A stretch of 64,000 nt of DNA, from contig NZ_CABPRU010000008.1 in assembly GCF_902459705.1 (NCBI RefSeq), positions 165,299 through 229,298 of the forward strand. The letters run 5' to 3'. This stretch comes from Pandoraea terrigena (GTDB taxonomy: Bacteria; Pseudomonadota; Gammaproteobacteria; Burkholderiales; Burkholderiaceae). This document shows, piece by piece, positions 54,629-64,000 of the stretch. Position 1 is the stretch's first letter. Every line of letters begins with the position of its first letter. The notes under the pieces were generated by a model. It had not been told where the DNA came from and made no database searches. It was given only the letters and a program-made list of their open reading frames with translations. The position numbers and the translations under genes were made by a program.

Positions 54629-55468
54629 ATGAACAACATGAAGCTTCCAGGTCAGCAGATTGGCGCGTTTTCGATCACGGCCATCAGCGACGGATACCTT
54701 TCCGCAACGCTGGACACGCTCTCCAATATTGATCCAATGGATGCGTCCAAGTTACAGCGGGCCGCAGGCGTGAGCGACCCATCTGCCATTCACATCAACT
54801 GCTACCTGATTCGTGGCAAGGGCCGTACGGTCCTGATCGACGCGGGGGCGGGCGGTTTCAAGCAGTGGGGCGGAAAATTGACAGCGAATCTCGCGCTTGC
54901 TGGCGTGCAACCCTCCGACATCGACACGATCCTTCTGACCCATGCGCATCCCGACCATGTGGGAGGACTGCTCGATGCGTCGGGAGAGGTCGCTTTTCCC
55001 AACGCTGAGTTGATCGTTCATCAGCATGAGGTTTCCTTCTGGGAGGACGATGGCAATCTCAGTCGAGCGAGTGAGCGCGCGCGTGGCAACTTCCTGTTTG
55101 CTCGGAAGGTGTTCGATAAGTACCGGGAGAAGATGCGCACGTTTATCGACGACGAAGTCCTCCCTGGCGTCAGTGCGGTGCCTCTTCTGGGGCATACCGC
55201 CGGGCATTCCGGTTATCGCCTTGAATCCGATGGCCATAGCCTGTTGATCTGGGGGGATATCGTTCATTTCCCTCACATCCAGATCGCTCGTCCCGACGTC
55301 TCCATTGCATTCGATCACGATCCGCAGCTTTGCGCTGACACACGATCCAGGTTGTTGGATGTCGTCAGCGCCGACAAACTCCTGATTGCGGGGATGCACC
55401 TCGGCGAACTCGGGTTTGCGCGGATCAAGCGTGCAGGAAATGCCTACAGGATTTCTTATGAATCCTGA
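54629..55468 (+). CDS. MBL-fold metallo-hydrolase
   Basis: This 279-aa protein has the zinc motif LTHAHPDHVGGLLDASGEVA (His105, His107, Asp109, His110), His in LGHTAGHSGYRLE, Asp in LIWGDIVHFPHIQ and His in IAGMHLGELGF, a complete binuclear site. It is only distantly similar to the MBL protein at 34456. GGAG lies 9 bp before the ATG at 54629. It probably hydrolyses a lactone or ester made by its neighbours. Confidence 0.87.
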   Translation: MNNMKLPGQQIGAFSITAISDGYLSATLDTLSNIDPMDASKLQRAAGVSDPSAIHINCYLIRGKGRTVLIDAGAGGFKQWGGKLTANLALAGVQPSDIDTILLTHAHPDHVGGLLDASGEVAFPNAELIVHQHEVSFWEDDGNLSRASERARGNFLFARKVFDKYREKMRTFIDDEVLPGVSAVPLLGHTAGHSGYRLESDGHSLLIWGDIVHFPHIQIARPDVSIAFDHDPQLCADTRSRLLDVVSADKLLIAGMHLGELGFARIKRAGNAYRISYES

Positions 55469-55935
55469 GTAAGACGCGCGCACCTTCAGTCAGGCGCATC
55501 CGAGGGGAGTAGGGCGCCTCGCCCGTGCCTGAATCAATCAAGTCTCCAGTGTCCCAAACAGTTGGGCTTCGCGCTGTTTAACGTAGGCAATTCCCGCAGC
55601 GTCTGCGGCAACCTTCGCGGCGAGCGCGGTGGTTGCCAAAGCCAGGCGGCCGGCGACAGCTACCGGTGTCGTCCCGACGGCTTGATTGCACGTACGCATC
55701 GGCAAAGCCAATCCGTCGCCGGCGGCTTTTGTGAGCATGTGATTCTCAATCACAGTTAAGGAATTTCGACGAAGTTTGTTCGTACGTTGATTGCCACTGT
55801 CCTGAGCACGGTCGCTGTTTCGTCTGTCGCCGCCGAGCCTCAGTACCTGGATTCGCGCAAGGTCATGACTTGCGCGAGCAGTCGGGGGAGGCAGCCATAC
55901 GGATTGGCGCTGGTGGCGGCGGGCGCGCGCGGTGC
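55469..55935. other. Gene-poor stretch between the cassette and the 56-kb genes
   Basis: No convincing complete gene. A minus-strand frame (55538-55753, about 71 codons with TPVAVAGRLALATTALAAK) and a plus-strand frame starting near 55787 that looks like a signal peptide (VLSTVAVSSVAAEPQY) are possible remnants, not recognised. This is the likely right edge of the accessory region. Confidence 0.35.
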
Positions 55936-56640
55936 TCAGACCGAGCGCGTCAGTCCGCCATCGACGCGAATGTTCTGGCCGGTGATGTACCCGCCACCTT
56001 CCGACGCCAGAAACGCCACGGTCGCAGCAACTTCTTCCGCCTTGCCGTAACGTTGCATCGGCACACTCTCACGGCGTGTCTCCTGCTGCGGCAGGCTGTC
56101 GATCCATCCCGGCAGCACGTTGTTCATCCGCACGTTGTCCTTCGCGTACTTGTCCGCAAAGAGCTTCGTGAACGACGCCAGGCCGGCGCGAAACACGGCC
56201 GACGTCGGGAACATTTCGCTTGGCTCGAACGCCCACGCCGTCGAGATGTTGATGATCGCGCCCGAGCGTTGCTTCTGCATGATCGGTGTCACCAGCCGTG
56301 TCGGACGGATCACGTTCATCAGGTAGGTGTCCATGCCACGATGCCAGTCTTCGTCGGTAATCTCCAGGATCGGCGCGCGCGGACCGTGCCCAGCGCTGTT
56401 GACCAGCACATCGACACGTCCCCAACGGTCGAAGGCAAGCTCGACCAGTTTCGCCAGCGCTTCGTTGGATTGATTCGATCCCGTCACGCCCACGCCGCCC
56501 AGCTCACTGGCCAGGGCCTCGCCCTTGCCCGACGACGACAGGATGCCGACCTTGAAACCATCCGCCGCGAGACGCCGCGCCGCCGCCGCGCCCATGCCAC
56601 TGCCACCTGCCGTGATCAACGCCACGCTTTCAATCGTCAT
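55936..56640 (-). CDS. SDR-family protein with a non-standard active site
   Basis: This 234-aa protein has the nucleotide loop LITAGGSGMGAAAARRLAAD, VDVLVNSAGHGPRAP, the Ser in IINISTAWAFEP and the C-terminal YITGQNIRVDGG. The Tyr-x3-Lys motif is missing: the corresponding stretch reads FPTSAVFRAGLASFTK, with Ser/Phe and Arg instead. Such SDRs are known but their activity is unclear. The start is the ATG at 56638-56640. The 291 bp after its start hold no recognised gene. Confidence 0.82.
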   Translation of the reverse strand: MTIESVALITAGGSGMGAAAARRLAADGFKVGILSSSGKGEALASELGGVGVTGSNQSNEALAKLVELAFDRWGRVDVLVNSAGHGPRAPILEITDEDWHRGMDTYLMNVIRPTRLVTPIMQKQRSGAIINISTAWAFEPSEMFPTSAVFRAGLASFTKLFADKYAKDNVRMNNVLPGWIDSLPQQETRRESVPMQRYGKAEEVAATVAFLASEGGGYITGQNIRVDGGLTRSV

Positions 56641-56931
56641 GCCGATATCCTCCAGAGGCGCGGGCGCGCCCACAACGGCAGCCCGCATTTTGATTCGTGT
56701 GTGCAAGCCTAACATCTTGACAAATGCCGGATGACGCGCCGGCGCGCGACCAGGGAACCCGGTGTGACGCAGAGGACCATTGCCCAGCGTATCCGCGCCT
56801 CAGCGGCGGCGTTGGGCAGGAATCGGTTCGGGCGGGATCTGCCAGGCACAGGCGTCGTTGGGGCGGCGGGCGCTCCGCGCAGCGGCAGGACGGCGACGCT
56901 TGTTGCGGGCGACTTCGTGTCATCATATGGC

Positions 56932-57546
56932 ATGGCCCAGATCCCACTCTTCCCGCTCGGCAACGCCCTGTTTCCTGCTGGGGTGTTGCATCTGCGCATC
57001 TTCGAGGTGCGCTATCTCGACATGATCAAGCGATGTCTCGCCGATGGCAGCGAATTCGGTGTGGTCGTCCTGCGCAAAGGCAGCGAGGTGCGCTTGCCCG
57101 ATGGCGTTGAGGAGCCGGCCATGATCGGCACGATGGCACGCATCGACGACTGGCGCGCGACCATGCCGTCGCTGCTCGAATTGGTGTGTCGTGGCACGAC
57201 CAAGTTTCAGCTCTCGTCCATCGAACAGGGGAAGTACGGCCTGTGGACGGGCGAAGCGCACATGCTGCCGGACGACGTCAACGTCGCCATTCCCGACACC
57301 TTGCAGACCAGTGCCGACACGTTGGGCAAGCTGATTGCCGGGTTGCAGCGCGACCCCGCGCGCGCGGCAAAATTGCTGCTGGCACCGCCGTACCGCCTGG
57401 ACGAATGCGGGTGGGTTGCGGATCGGTGGGCCGAATTGTTGCCGCTCCCGCCGCACGAAAAAGAAGCCCTCCTGGGCGTCTTCGATCCGGCGGCGCGTCT
57501 GGCGCGCATCCAGGCGTTCCTGACCGATCACGGCGTGCTGTCCTGA
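56932..57546 (+). CDS. LON peptidase substrate-binding domain protein
   Basis: This 204-aa protein has IPLFPLGNALFPAGVLHLRI and FEVRYLDMIKRCLADGSEFG, typical of the LON N-terminal (PUA-like) domain in stand-alone proteins. The start at 56932 begins the conserved domain; the frame is open upstream to 56731 but that part has no family features. Function is unknown; it may bind damaged proteins. Confidence 0.85.
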   Translation: MAQIPLFPLGNALFPAGVLHLRIFEVRYLDMIKRCLADGSEFGVVVLRKGSEVRLPDGVEEPAMIGTMARIDDWRATMPSLLELVCRGTTKFQLSSIEQGKYGLWTGEAHMLPDDVNVAIPDTLQTSADTLGKLIAGLQRDPARAAKLLLAPPYRLDECGWVADRWAELLPLPPHEKEALLGVFDPAARLARIQAFLTDHGVLS

Positions 57547-57697
57547 CTGTCGATCCGGGAAGGGGGTGGGGCGTTCGTTTCGTCAAAGCCCGCCAGACAG
57601 GCGATAATGCCGCCTGCAACGTTTTTCCATGCCGCGACGGACCGCGTCGTGCCGCAGCCAGCGGCGCCGGGGTGCGGCGGTATCGTCACAGAAATCC

Positions 57698-58567
57698 ATG
57701 ACAGTCCAGATCAACGAAGAACTCAAGGCGTACATCGATCCGCTCACGCCTGACGAATACGGGGCGCTCGAACAGAGCCTGCTTGCCGAGGGGTGTCGCG
57801 ACGCCCTGGTGCTATGGGGCGACGTGCTGGTCGACGGCCACAATCGCTACGCGATTTGCCGCAAGCACGACATCGAATTCCGTACGGTGCAGAACCTGTC
57901 GTTCAAGTCCATGGACGACGTGCGTCTGTGGATGATCGACAATCACCTCGGTCGGCGCAGCGTGTCCGATTACCAGCGCGGCGTGCTGGCGTTACGTAAG
58001 AAGACCATTCTCGAAGGTCGCGCCGGTAGCGAGGCCCCAGCGCAGGCCGAGGCGCCGCAGGCCGCTTCCGCAGGCGAGGCCGCCGAGGCAACCGGGGCCA
58101 ATGCGTCGATCCCCGCGCATACGATGGCGCTCACGCGCGCGGCGTTGGCGCGTGCGGCACGTTTGTCGAGCAACACGCTGGGGCAAATCGAGCAGATCCA
58201 CAATGCGGCGGCACCGGAGCTGGTGGATGCCGTCAAGCGCGGCGAGGTGTCGATCAATGCGGCGGCGGCCGTCTCGACCTTGCCGCAGGCGGCGCAGGTG
58301 GCGGCGGTCGTCGCCGGCAAGCAGGAGTTGCGAGAGCTGGCACGTCAGGTGCGCGAGGCACGTCCGGTCAAGCCGCGCAAAAAGAAAGACGACGAGATCG
58401 TTGAGGACGATGACGGCACGCCGCCGTGGGATACCACCGCAGCGCCGGCCGACGAACTCACGCGTCTGTCAAAAGAACTCAAAGCCATGACCGCCGAGCG
58501 CGATGCGCTCAAGAAGAAGGTAGCCCATCTGAGCATCGCGCTGGCGGAGGCGCGAGCGGGCAAGTGA
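57698..58567 (+). CDS. ParB-like nuclease-domain protein, chromosomal orphan
   Basis: This 289-aa protein has a ParB/Srx-like N-terminus (IDPLTPDEYGALEQSLLAEG, LVDGHNRYAICRKHDIEF), a central region rich in Ala and Glu, then a helix-turn-helix-like part (RAARLSSNTLGQIEQIHNAA, VKRGEVSINAAAAVSTLPQA) and a charged C-terminal coiled-coil. There is no parA beside it, so a partition role is unlikely; such orphans may be regulators. The ATG at 57698 begins the conserved part. Confidence 0.78.
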   Translation: MTVQINEELKAYIDPLTPDEYGALEQSLLAEGCRDALVLWGDVLVDGHNRYAICRKHDIEFRTVQNLSFKSMDDVRLWMIDNHLGRRSVSDYQRGVLALRKKTILEGRAGSEAPAQAEAPQAASAGEAAEATGANASIPAHTMALTRAALARAARLSSNTLGQIEQIHNAAAPELVDAVKRGEVSINAAAAVSTLPQAAQVAAVVAGKQELRELARQVREARPVKPRKKKDDEIVEDDDGTPPWDTTAAPADELTRLSKELKAMTAERDALKKKVAHLSIALAEARAGK

Positions 58568-58569
58568 GC

Positions 58570-59241
58570 ATGCGAACTCCCAGACCCCAGGGCCTTCATC
58601 AGGCCATCCGCGACACGCTTCGAGACGAGATCTTGAGCGGCGTGCTCCCGGGTGGGTACCAATTGCGTCAGGAAGCGCTGGCCGAACGCTTCAACGCGAG
58701 CCGCGTGCCCGTGCGCGAAGCGTTGCGGCAATTGGAAGCGGAGGGGTTGGTCACACACCATCTGAATCGTGGCGCGACCGTGGCGAGCATGAATCTCGAG
58801 CAGTTGTGCGAATTGCTAGAGATTCGCGTGGCGCTGGAATGTCACGCCGCCAAACTGGCTGTGCCCAATATGGCCGAGCGCGACTTCCAGGTCATGGAGC
58901 AGATTCTGGCCGACTACTCGGCATCCGACGTCGTCGCCGAATGGGCCGAGTACAACCGGCGTTTCCATCTTGCGCTCTCGGCGCCCGCCAACAATCGACG
59001 TTTGCGCATGCTCATCGAAGCGCATTGCCTCAATACCGATCGCTATTCAAACCTTGCGATGTCGCAGGCCACCGGCAAAGAAAAGCCTCAGCACGATCAC
59101 TACGAGATTCTGGCGGCATGCCGGCGTCGCGACGTGACGGCGGTCGTGTCCCTGCTCGAGGCGCATATCCTCACCACACGCAACGAAATCAAGGCCATGG
59201 CGCGCGCCGACGTCAGCTTCCTCTCGCTCGCTGCCATCTGA
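58570..59241 (+). CDS. GntR-family transcriptional regulator (FCD/FadR type)
   Basis: This 223-aa protein has the winged helix (RDEILSGVLPGGYQLRQEAL, AERFNASRVPVREALRQLEA) and the FCD helical ligand domain (LLEIRVALECHAAKLAVPNM; NRRFHLALSAPANNRRLRML). It starts 2 bp after the ParB-like gene's stop. Its targets are not known; FCD-type members usually sense a carboxylic acid. Confidence 0.9.
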   Translation: MRTPRPQGLHQAIRDTLRDEILSGVLPGGYQLRQEALAERFNASRVPVREALRQLEAEGLVTHHLNRGATVASMNLEQLCELLEIRVALECHAAKLAVPNMAERDFQVMEQILADYSASDVVAEWAEYNRRFHLALSAPANNRRLRMLIEAHCLNTDRYSNLAMSQATGKEKPQHDHYEILAACRRRDVTAVVSLLEAHILTTRNEIKAMARADVSFLSLAAI

Positions 59242-59427
59242 GTCGTCGTCGCTGATTACAGTGGCTGACGGCTCGATTTGTGCTCAGTTGTGAATTCAGT
59301 GCACGAATCTTGTTCGTCTGCGGGGACTTCTTGCGTGAGCGGGAATCCGGGACACTGTGCGCTTCGGTCGCGCCGGTCAGCGAGTGCAGATGCGGTTGGC
59401 GCGACGTCACTGACAGGAGTTGCATTC

Positions 59428-60231
59428 ATGAGTCTTCCCGCCTTCGGCCTCGGCACGTTCCGTTTGAAGGGCCAAACCGTCGTCGATACCGTTACCCAGG
59501 CGCTGGCGCTGGGATACCGCGCGATCGACACTGCGCAGATCTACGAGAACGAGGCTGACATCGGGCGCGCACTGGCGGCATCGGGCGTCAAGCGTGACGC
59601 GTTGCATCTCACGACCAAGATCTGGGTCGACAACTTTTCCCGTGACAAGCTGATTCCGAGCCTGAAGGACAGTCTTTTGAAGCTCGGCACCGACCGTGTC
59701 GATCTGACGCTGATTCACTGGCCGTCTCCGGCCAATGCGGTGCCGATGGACGAATATCTCGGCGCGTTGCGCGAAGCGCGCGAGCAGGGTTTGACCGGCG
59801 CCATCGGCGTGTCCAATTTCACCGTCGCGCTGTTGCAACAGGCAATCGGCATCGTTGGGTCGGGCGAGTTGGCGACCTTGCAGATCGAACTGAGTCCGTA
59901 TCTACAGAACCGCAAGGTGGTGGAATTTGCGCGTTCGCAGGGCGTGCACGTCACGTCTTACATGACGCTGGCGTACGGCAAAGTGCTGAACGATCCGGTG
60001 CTTTTGAAGATTGCCGAGGCGCATGGGGCGACCACGGCGCAAGTCGCGCTGGCCTGGGCGATGCAGCAGGGGTACGCCGTCATTCCCTCGTCCACCAAGC
60101 GCGAGAATCTCGCGAGCAACATGAAGGCTTGCGACCTGCGGCTGAGCGATGACGACCTGGCACACATCGCCACGCTCGATCGCAACGAGCGTCAGGCCAA
60201 TCCGGCGTCGCTCGCGCCCGCTTGGGACTGA
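59428..60231 (+). CDS. dkgB: 2,5-didehydrogluconate reductase-like aldo/keto reductase
   Basis: This 267-aa protein closely follows E. coli Dkg[41 protein letters not shown] (Asp and Tyr), [20 protein letters not shown] (Lys), [20 protein letters not shown] (His) and [20 protein letters not shown]. It reduces aldehydes such as methylglyoxal and 2,5-didehydrogluconate. The ATG at 59428 is preceded by AGGAG. Confidence 0.93.
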   Translation: MSLPAFGLGTFRLKGQTVVDTVTQALALGYRAIDTAQIYENEADIGRALAASGVKRDALHLTTKIWVDNFSRDKLIPSLKDSLLKLGTDRVDLTLIHWPSPANAVPMDEYLGALREAREQGLTGAIGVSNFTVALLQQAIGIVGSGELATLQIELSPYLQNRKVVEFARSQGVHVTSYMTLAYGKVLNDPVLLKIAEAHGATTAQVALAWAMQQGYAVIPSSTKRENLASNMKACDLRLSDDDLAHIATLDRNERQANPASLAPAWD

Positions 60232-60360
60232 AATACGCGGTTAGGGGGATTGTGGGCCGCTCGCCCGGCGTGCGACAGAGGCGGGGCGTGTGCGAGAATA
60301 GCGCATTGCCGGACTCGGCCAATTGCGCTGTGCTGGGCGCGTCCCAAACGGGGCGGGTGA

Positions 60361-61874
<1,514 letters not shown>

Positions 61875-61916
61875 CGCCGACCGAGCGTCCGGCAAAGCAG
61901 CATAGCGGCAAGCGAA

Positions 61917-61956
61917 AGCACGCCGGGTCGATACGACGGCCCTGCGTGCTTTTTTG
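61917..61956 (+). terminator. Terminator after ldcA; gap 61875-62228
   Basis: The arms AGCACGCCGGG and CCCTGCGTGCT pair with one mismatch and are followed by TTTTTTG. The rest of the 354-bp gap to puuE has no gene; TACACT at 62184-62189 is a possible -10 for puuE, with a poor -35. Confidence 0.8.
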
Positions 61957-62228
61957 TTGTCGAGATGATTGACGTGCGTTGTCCGATTTTCTCCTAATTT
62001 TTTCGATATTTGGCGAATTTTAAGCAAAATCATCGCGATCGAAAATCCGTGGGCGGGGGTGATGCCGGGGGTAAATGGGCGACGGAGCGCGCCTGAGCGG
62101 AAGGGATAAAGAGGGGGCGACTATACGATTAAGCGCAGCCTGAATATCTGAATCTGGCTATGTTTCCGCGGGGTGGATTTGGCTACACTGCTTCGATCGT
62201 TTCGCCATCCCCAGAATGCCAGGACACC

Positions 62229-63173
62229 ATGGCCAGCCACATTGCAAGTTCCAACGACTATCCGCGCGACCTGATCGGTTATGGGCGTCACGTACCGTTT
62301 GCCGACTGGCCGGGGCGTGCACGCATTGCTGTCCAGTTTGTTCTGAACTACGAAGAAGGCGGCGAGAACTGTGTATTGCACGGTGATCGCGCGTCCGAGC
62401 AATTCCTGTCCGAGATCATTGGCGCGGCGGCATATGAAGCGCGTCACATGAGCATGGAGTCCATCTACGAGTATGGGTCGCGGGCGGGCGTGTGGCGCAT
62501 CTTGCGCGAATTCGAGCGTCGTGGTCTGCCGTTGACCGTATTTGGCGTGGCGATGGCCATGCAGCGTCATCCCGAAGTCACCGCCGCGTTCCAGGAATTG
62601 GGACACGAAATCGCGTGTCACGGATGGCGCTGGATTCACTACCAGGGCATGGACGAGGCGACCGAGCGTGAGCACATGCGCGTCGCCATCGACATCTTCA
62701 AGGAAATGACGGGAAGCGCGCCGCTTGGCTGGTATACCGGCCGTGACAGCCCGAATACTCGGCGTTTGGTGGTCGAGCAGGGCGGGTTCGTGTACGACTC
62801 CGACAACTACGGAGACGACTTGCCGTTCTGGACGCAGGTGAAGACGGGGAACGGCGAGGTCAAGCCACACCTTGTCGTGCCGTACACCCTGGATTCCAAC
62901 GACATGCGCTTTGCGGCGCCGCAGGGTTTCAATACAGCGGATCACTTCTTCCACTACCTGCGTGATGCCTTCGACGTCCTGTATGCCGAAGGGGACGAGG
63001 CGCCGAAGATGCTGTCGGTGGGCATGCACTGCCGATTGTTGGGTCGCCCGGGGCGATTTGCGGCGTTGCAGCGATTCCTCGATCACATTGAAAAGCATGA
63101 TCGCGTGTGGGTGTGTCGTCGAATCGACGTGGCACGTCACTGGCAGGCGCGCCATCCCTACGCGGTGGCGTAA
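62229..63173 (+). CDS. puuE: Allantoinase PuuE
   Basis: PuuE opens allantoin to allantoate in purine breakdown; it belongs to the polysaccharide-deacetylase fold and is unrelated to amidohydrolase-type allantoinases. The 314-aa protein has YPRDLIGYGRHVPFADWPGR, QFVLNYEEGGENCVLHGD, YEYGSRAGVWRILREFERRG, ELGHEIACHGWRWIHYQGMD (metal His pair) and WYTGRDSPNTRRLVVEQGGF. It is the first gene of puuE-uraD-alc. Confidence 0.95.
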   Translation: MASHIASSNDYPRDLIGYGRHVPFADWPGRARIAVQFVLNYEEGGENCVLHGDRASEQFLSEIIGAAAYEARHMSMESIYEYGSRAGVWRILREFERRGLPLTVFGVAMAMQRHPEVTAAFQELGHEIACHGWRWIHYQGMDEATEREHMRVAIDIFKEMTGSAPLGWYTGRDSPNTRRLVVEQGGFVYDSDNYGDDLPFWTQVKTGNGEVKPHLVVPYTLDSNDMRFAAPQGFNTADHFFHYLRDAFDVLYAEGDEAPKMLSVGMHCRLLGRPGRFAALQRFLDHIEKHDRVWVCRRIDVARHWQARHPYAVA

Positions 63174-63308
63174 GCGAGAAAGGTTGCGTGAGGTGACTGC
63201 GTCCGGAGGGGGGCGTAGTCGCTGGTTGAAATTTGAAATTGGCCGGCGTCACCGGGCTGTGCGAGCGGCATGGCGGGTCGTCGCCGTTGTTTTCCAGGAG
63301 AGCTGTTA

Positions 63309-63842
63309 ATGAACGCCCCGTTGCCTATGACCCAACGTACCGTTGCCGAACTATCGGCGTTGCCGCGTGCCGAGTTCGTTGCGGCGCTCGACGGCATCTT
63401 CGAGCATTCCGCGTGGGTGGCCGAAGCGGCTTGGGAAGACCGTCCGTTTGCTACCGTCGAGGCATTGCAGGATGCCATGTGTCAAGCCGTCATCGATGCT
63501 GGCGAAGGCCCTCAGCTCGACCTTATTCGTGCTCACCCGGAATTAGCGGGCAAAGCGGCCGTGCGAGGCGAACTGACGGCGGAGTCTACGCGAGAGCAGG
63601 CAGGGGCGGGGTTGGACCAGTGCAGCGCGGACGAGTTTGCGCGGCTGACCGAACTCAATGAAGCGTACAAGGCCAAATTCGGGTTTCCGTACATCCTGGC
63701 GGTGCGGGGGCATAGCCGCGCCAGCATCATCGAAAATTTTGCGGCGCGCGTTGCAAACAGCCGGGCGGACGAGATCGACGAGTGCTTGCGGCAGATCTTC
63801 CGAATAGCCGGATTCCGGTTACAGGATCTGGTTCGCGGCTGA
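63309..63842 (+). CDS. uraD: 2-oxo-4-hydroxy-4-carboxy-5-ureidoimidazoline decarboxylase
   Basis: UraD converts OHCU to S-allantoin. The 177-aa protein has [20 protein letters not shown], the catalytic His in [33 protein letters not shown] and [20 protein letters not shown], all typical. The ATG at 63309 follows AGGAGAG. It lies 135 bp after puuE. Confidence 0.95.
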   Translation: MNAPLPMTQRTVAELSALPRAEFVAALDGIFEHSAWVAEAAWEDRPFATVEALQDAMCQAVIDAGEGPQLDLIRAHPELAGKAAVRGELTAESTREQAGAGLDQCSADEFARLTELNEAYKAKFGFPYILAVRGHSRASIIENFAARVANSRADEIDECLRQIFRIAGFRLQDLVRG

Positions 63843-63924
63843 GTTGATGGCCGATTGGGCGATACACCTCCGTCTCAGCCCGAATCATTCAGTTTCAGAC
63901 ATTACCGAGTCTCAAGGAGTTGGC

Positions 63925-64000
63925 ATGGCCCTCGCCCCGCAAGATCCGAACGCACCGGAATTCGTGCGCCGTTACGTCAATCTGGCTGATCCGCGCCTGG
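63925..64000 (+). CDS. alc: Allantoicase, N-terminal part
   Basis: An AAGGAG box precedes the ATG at 63925, and the frame encodes [18 protein letters not shown], the typical start of allantoicase, which splits allantoate to ureidoglycolate and urea. The gene runs off the window end. With puuE and uraD it forms the expected purine-catabolism cluster. Confidence 0.8.
   Translation, partial: MALAPQDPNAPEFVRRYVNLADPRL

Noticed and set aside
55538..55753. Small minus-strand frame rich in Ala
   Set aside because: There is no ribosome binding site, no recognised family, and the composition fits chance in GC-rich DNA.
55787..56050. Plus-strand frame beginning like a signal peptide
   Set aside because: It starts with TTG without a good ribosome binding site and runs antisense into the SDR gene; the similarity is only to hydrophobic composition.

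Overview
The window looks like a betaproteobacterial chromosome of the family Burkholderiaceae, and gene content and order suggest Pandoraea or a close relative. That genus call is an inference from the ppsR/ppsA, nfeD/SPFH, smpB/ratA/rnfH, guaB/guaA and tadA/ldcA/puuE/uraD/alc neighbourhoods; no search was run. No rRNA, tRNA or CRISPR array was seen.

Layout. (1) 1-12.2 kb is core chromosome: the end of a TrmH-type methyltransferase, ppsR divergent from ppsA, NfeD and an SPFH protein, smpB divergent from ratA-rnfH, an EamA exporter, guaB, a membrane protein and guaA. (2) 12.2-13.4 kb, just after guaA, holds a broken IS3-family element with a fragment of an IS30-type element inside it. (3) 13.5-16.1 kb is a marR, isochorismatase, membrane protein and MFS operon with a 30-bp palindrome upstream of marR. 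(4) 16.1-16.75 kb is a junk yard: a relaxase 3' end, a transposase tail and an aerotaxis-type PAS fragment. (5) 16.75-38.8 kb is a large catabolic island with three arms: a minus-strand operon (cupin, HpcH/HpaI aldolase, DUF6282 hydrolase, quinone reductase, IclR regulator, BKACE enzyme, MFS, porin); a minus-strand operon (CoA-transferase A/B, MFS, acyl-CoA dehydrogenase, muconolactone-isomerase-like protein, SCP2-type thiolase, SDR, enoyl-CoA hydratase); and a plus-strand set (thiolase, alpha/beta hydrolase lacking its serine, MBL hydrolase, LysR, SnoaL-like protein, EtfB, EtfA). (6) 38.8-55.5 kb is a mosaic of small redox and hydrolase cassettes, each with its own AraC or LysR regulator, separated by gene scars that include two more copies of the same relaxase 3' end. 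(7) From about 56 kb the core chromosome resumes: Lon-domain protein, ParB-like protein, GntR regulator, dkgB, tadA, ldcA, then purine catabolism (puuE, uraD, alc).

How the genes work together. The island looks like import of an organic acid (porin plus two MFS carriers), activation by CoA transfer, a beta-oxidation round (acyl-CoA dehydrogenase with its own EtfAB, hydratase, SDR dehydrogenase) and thiolytic release by two thiolases. Parts resembling the lower beta-ketoadipate pathway are mixed in (CatC-, PcaD-, PcaIJ- and PcaF-like), but there is no ring-cleavage dioxygenase or cycloisomerase. The substrate cannot be read from the sequence. Repeated relaxase and transposase scars suggest that the roughly 43-kb stretch between guaA and the 56-kb core genes was built by successive insertions of mobile DNA, now immobile.
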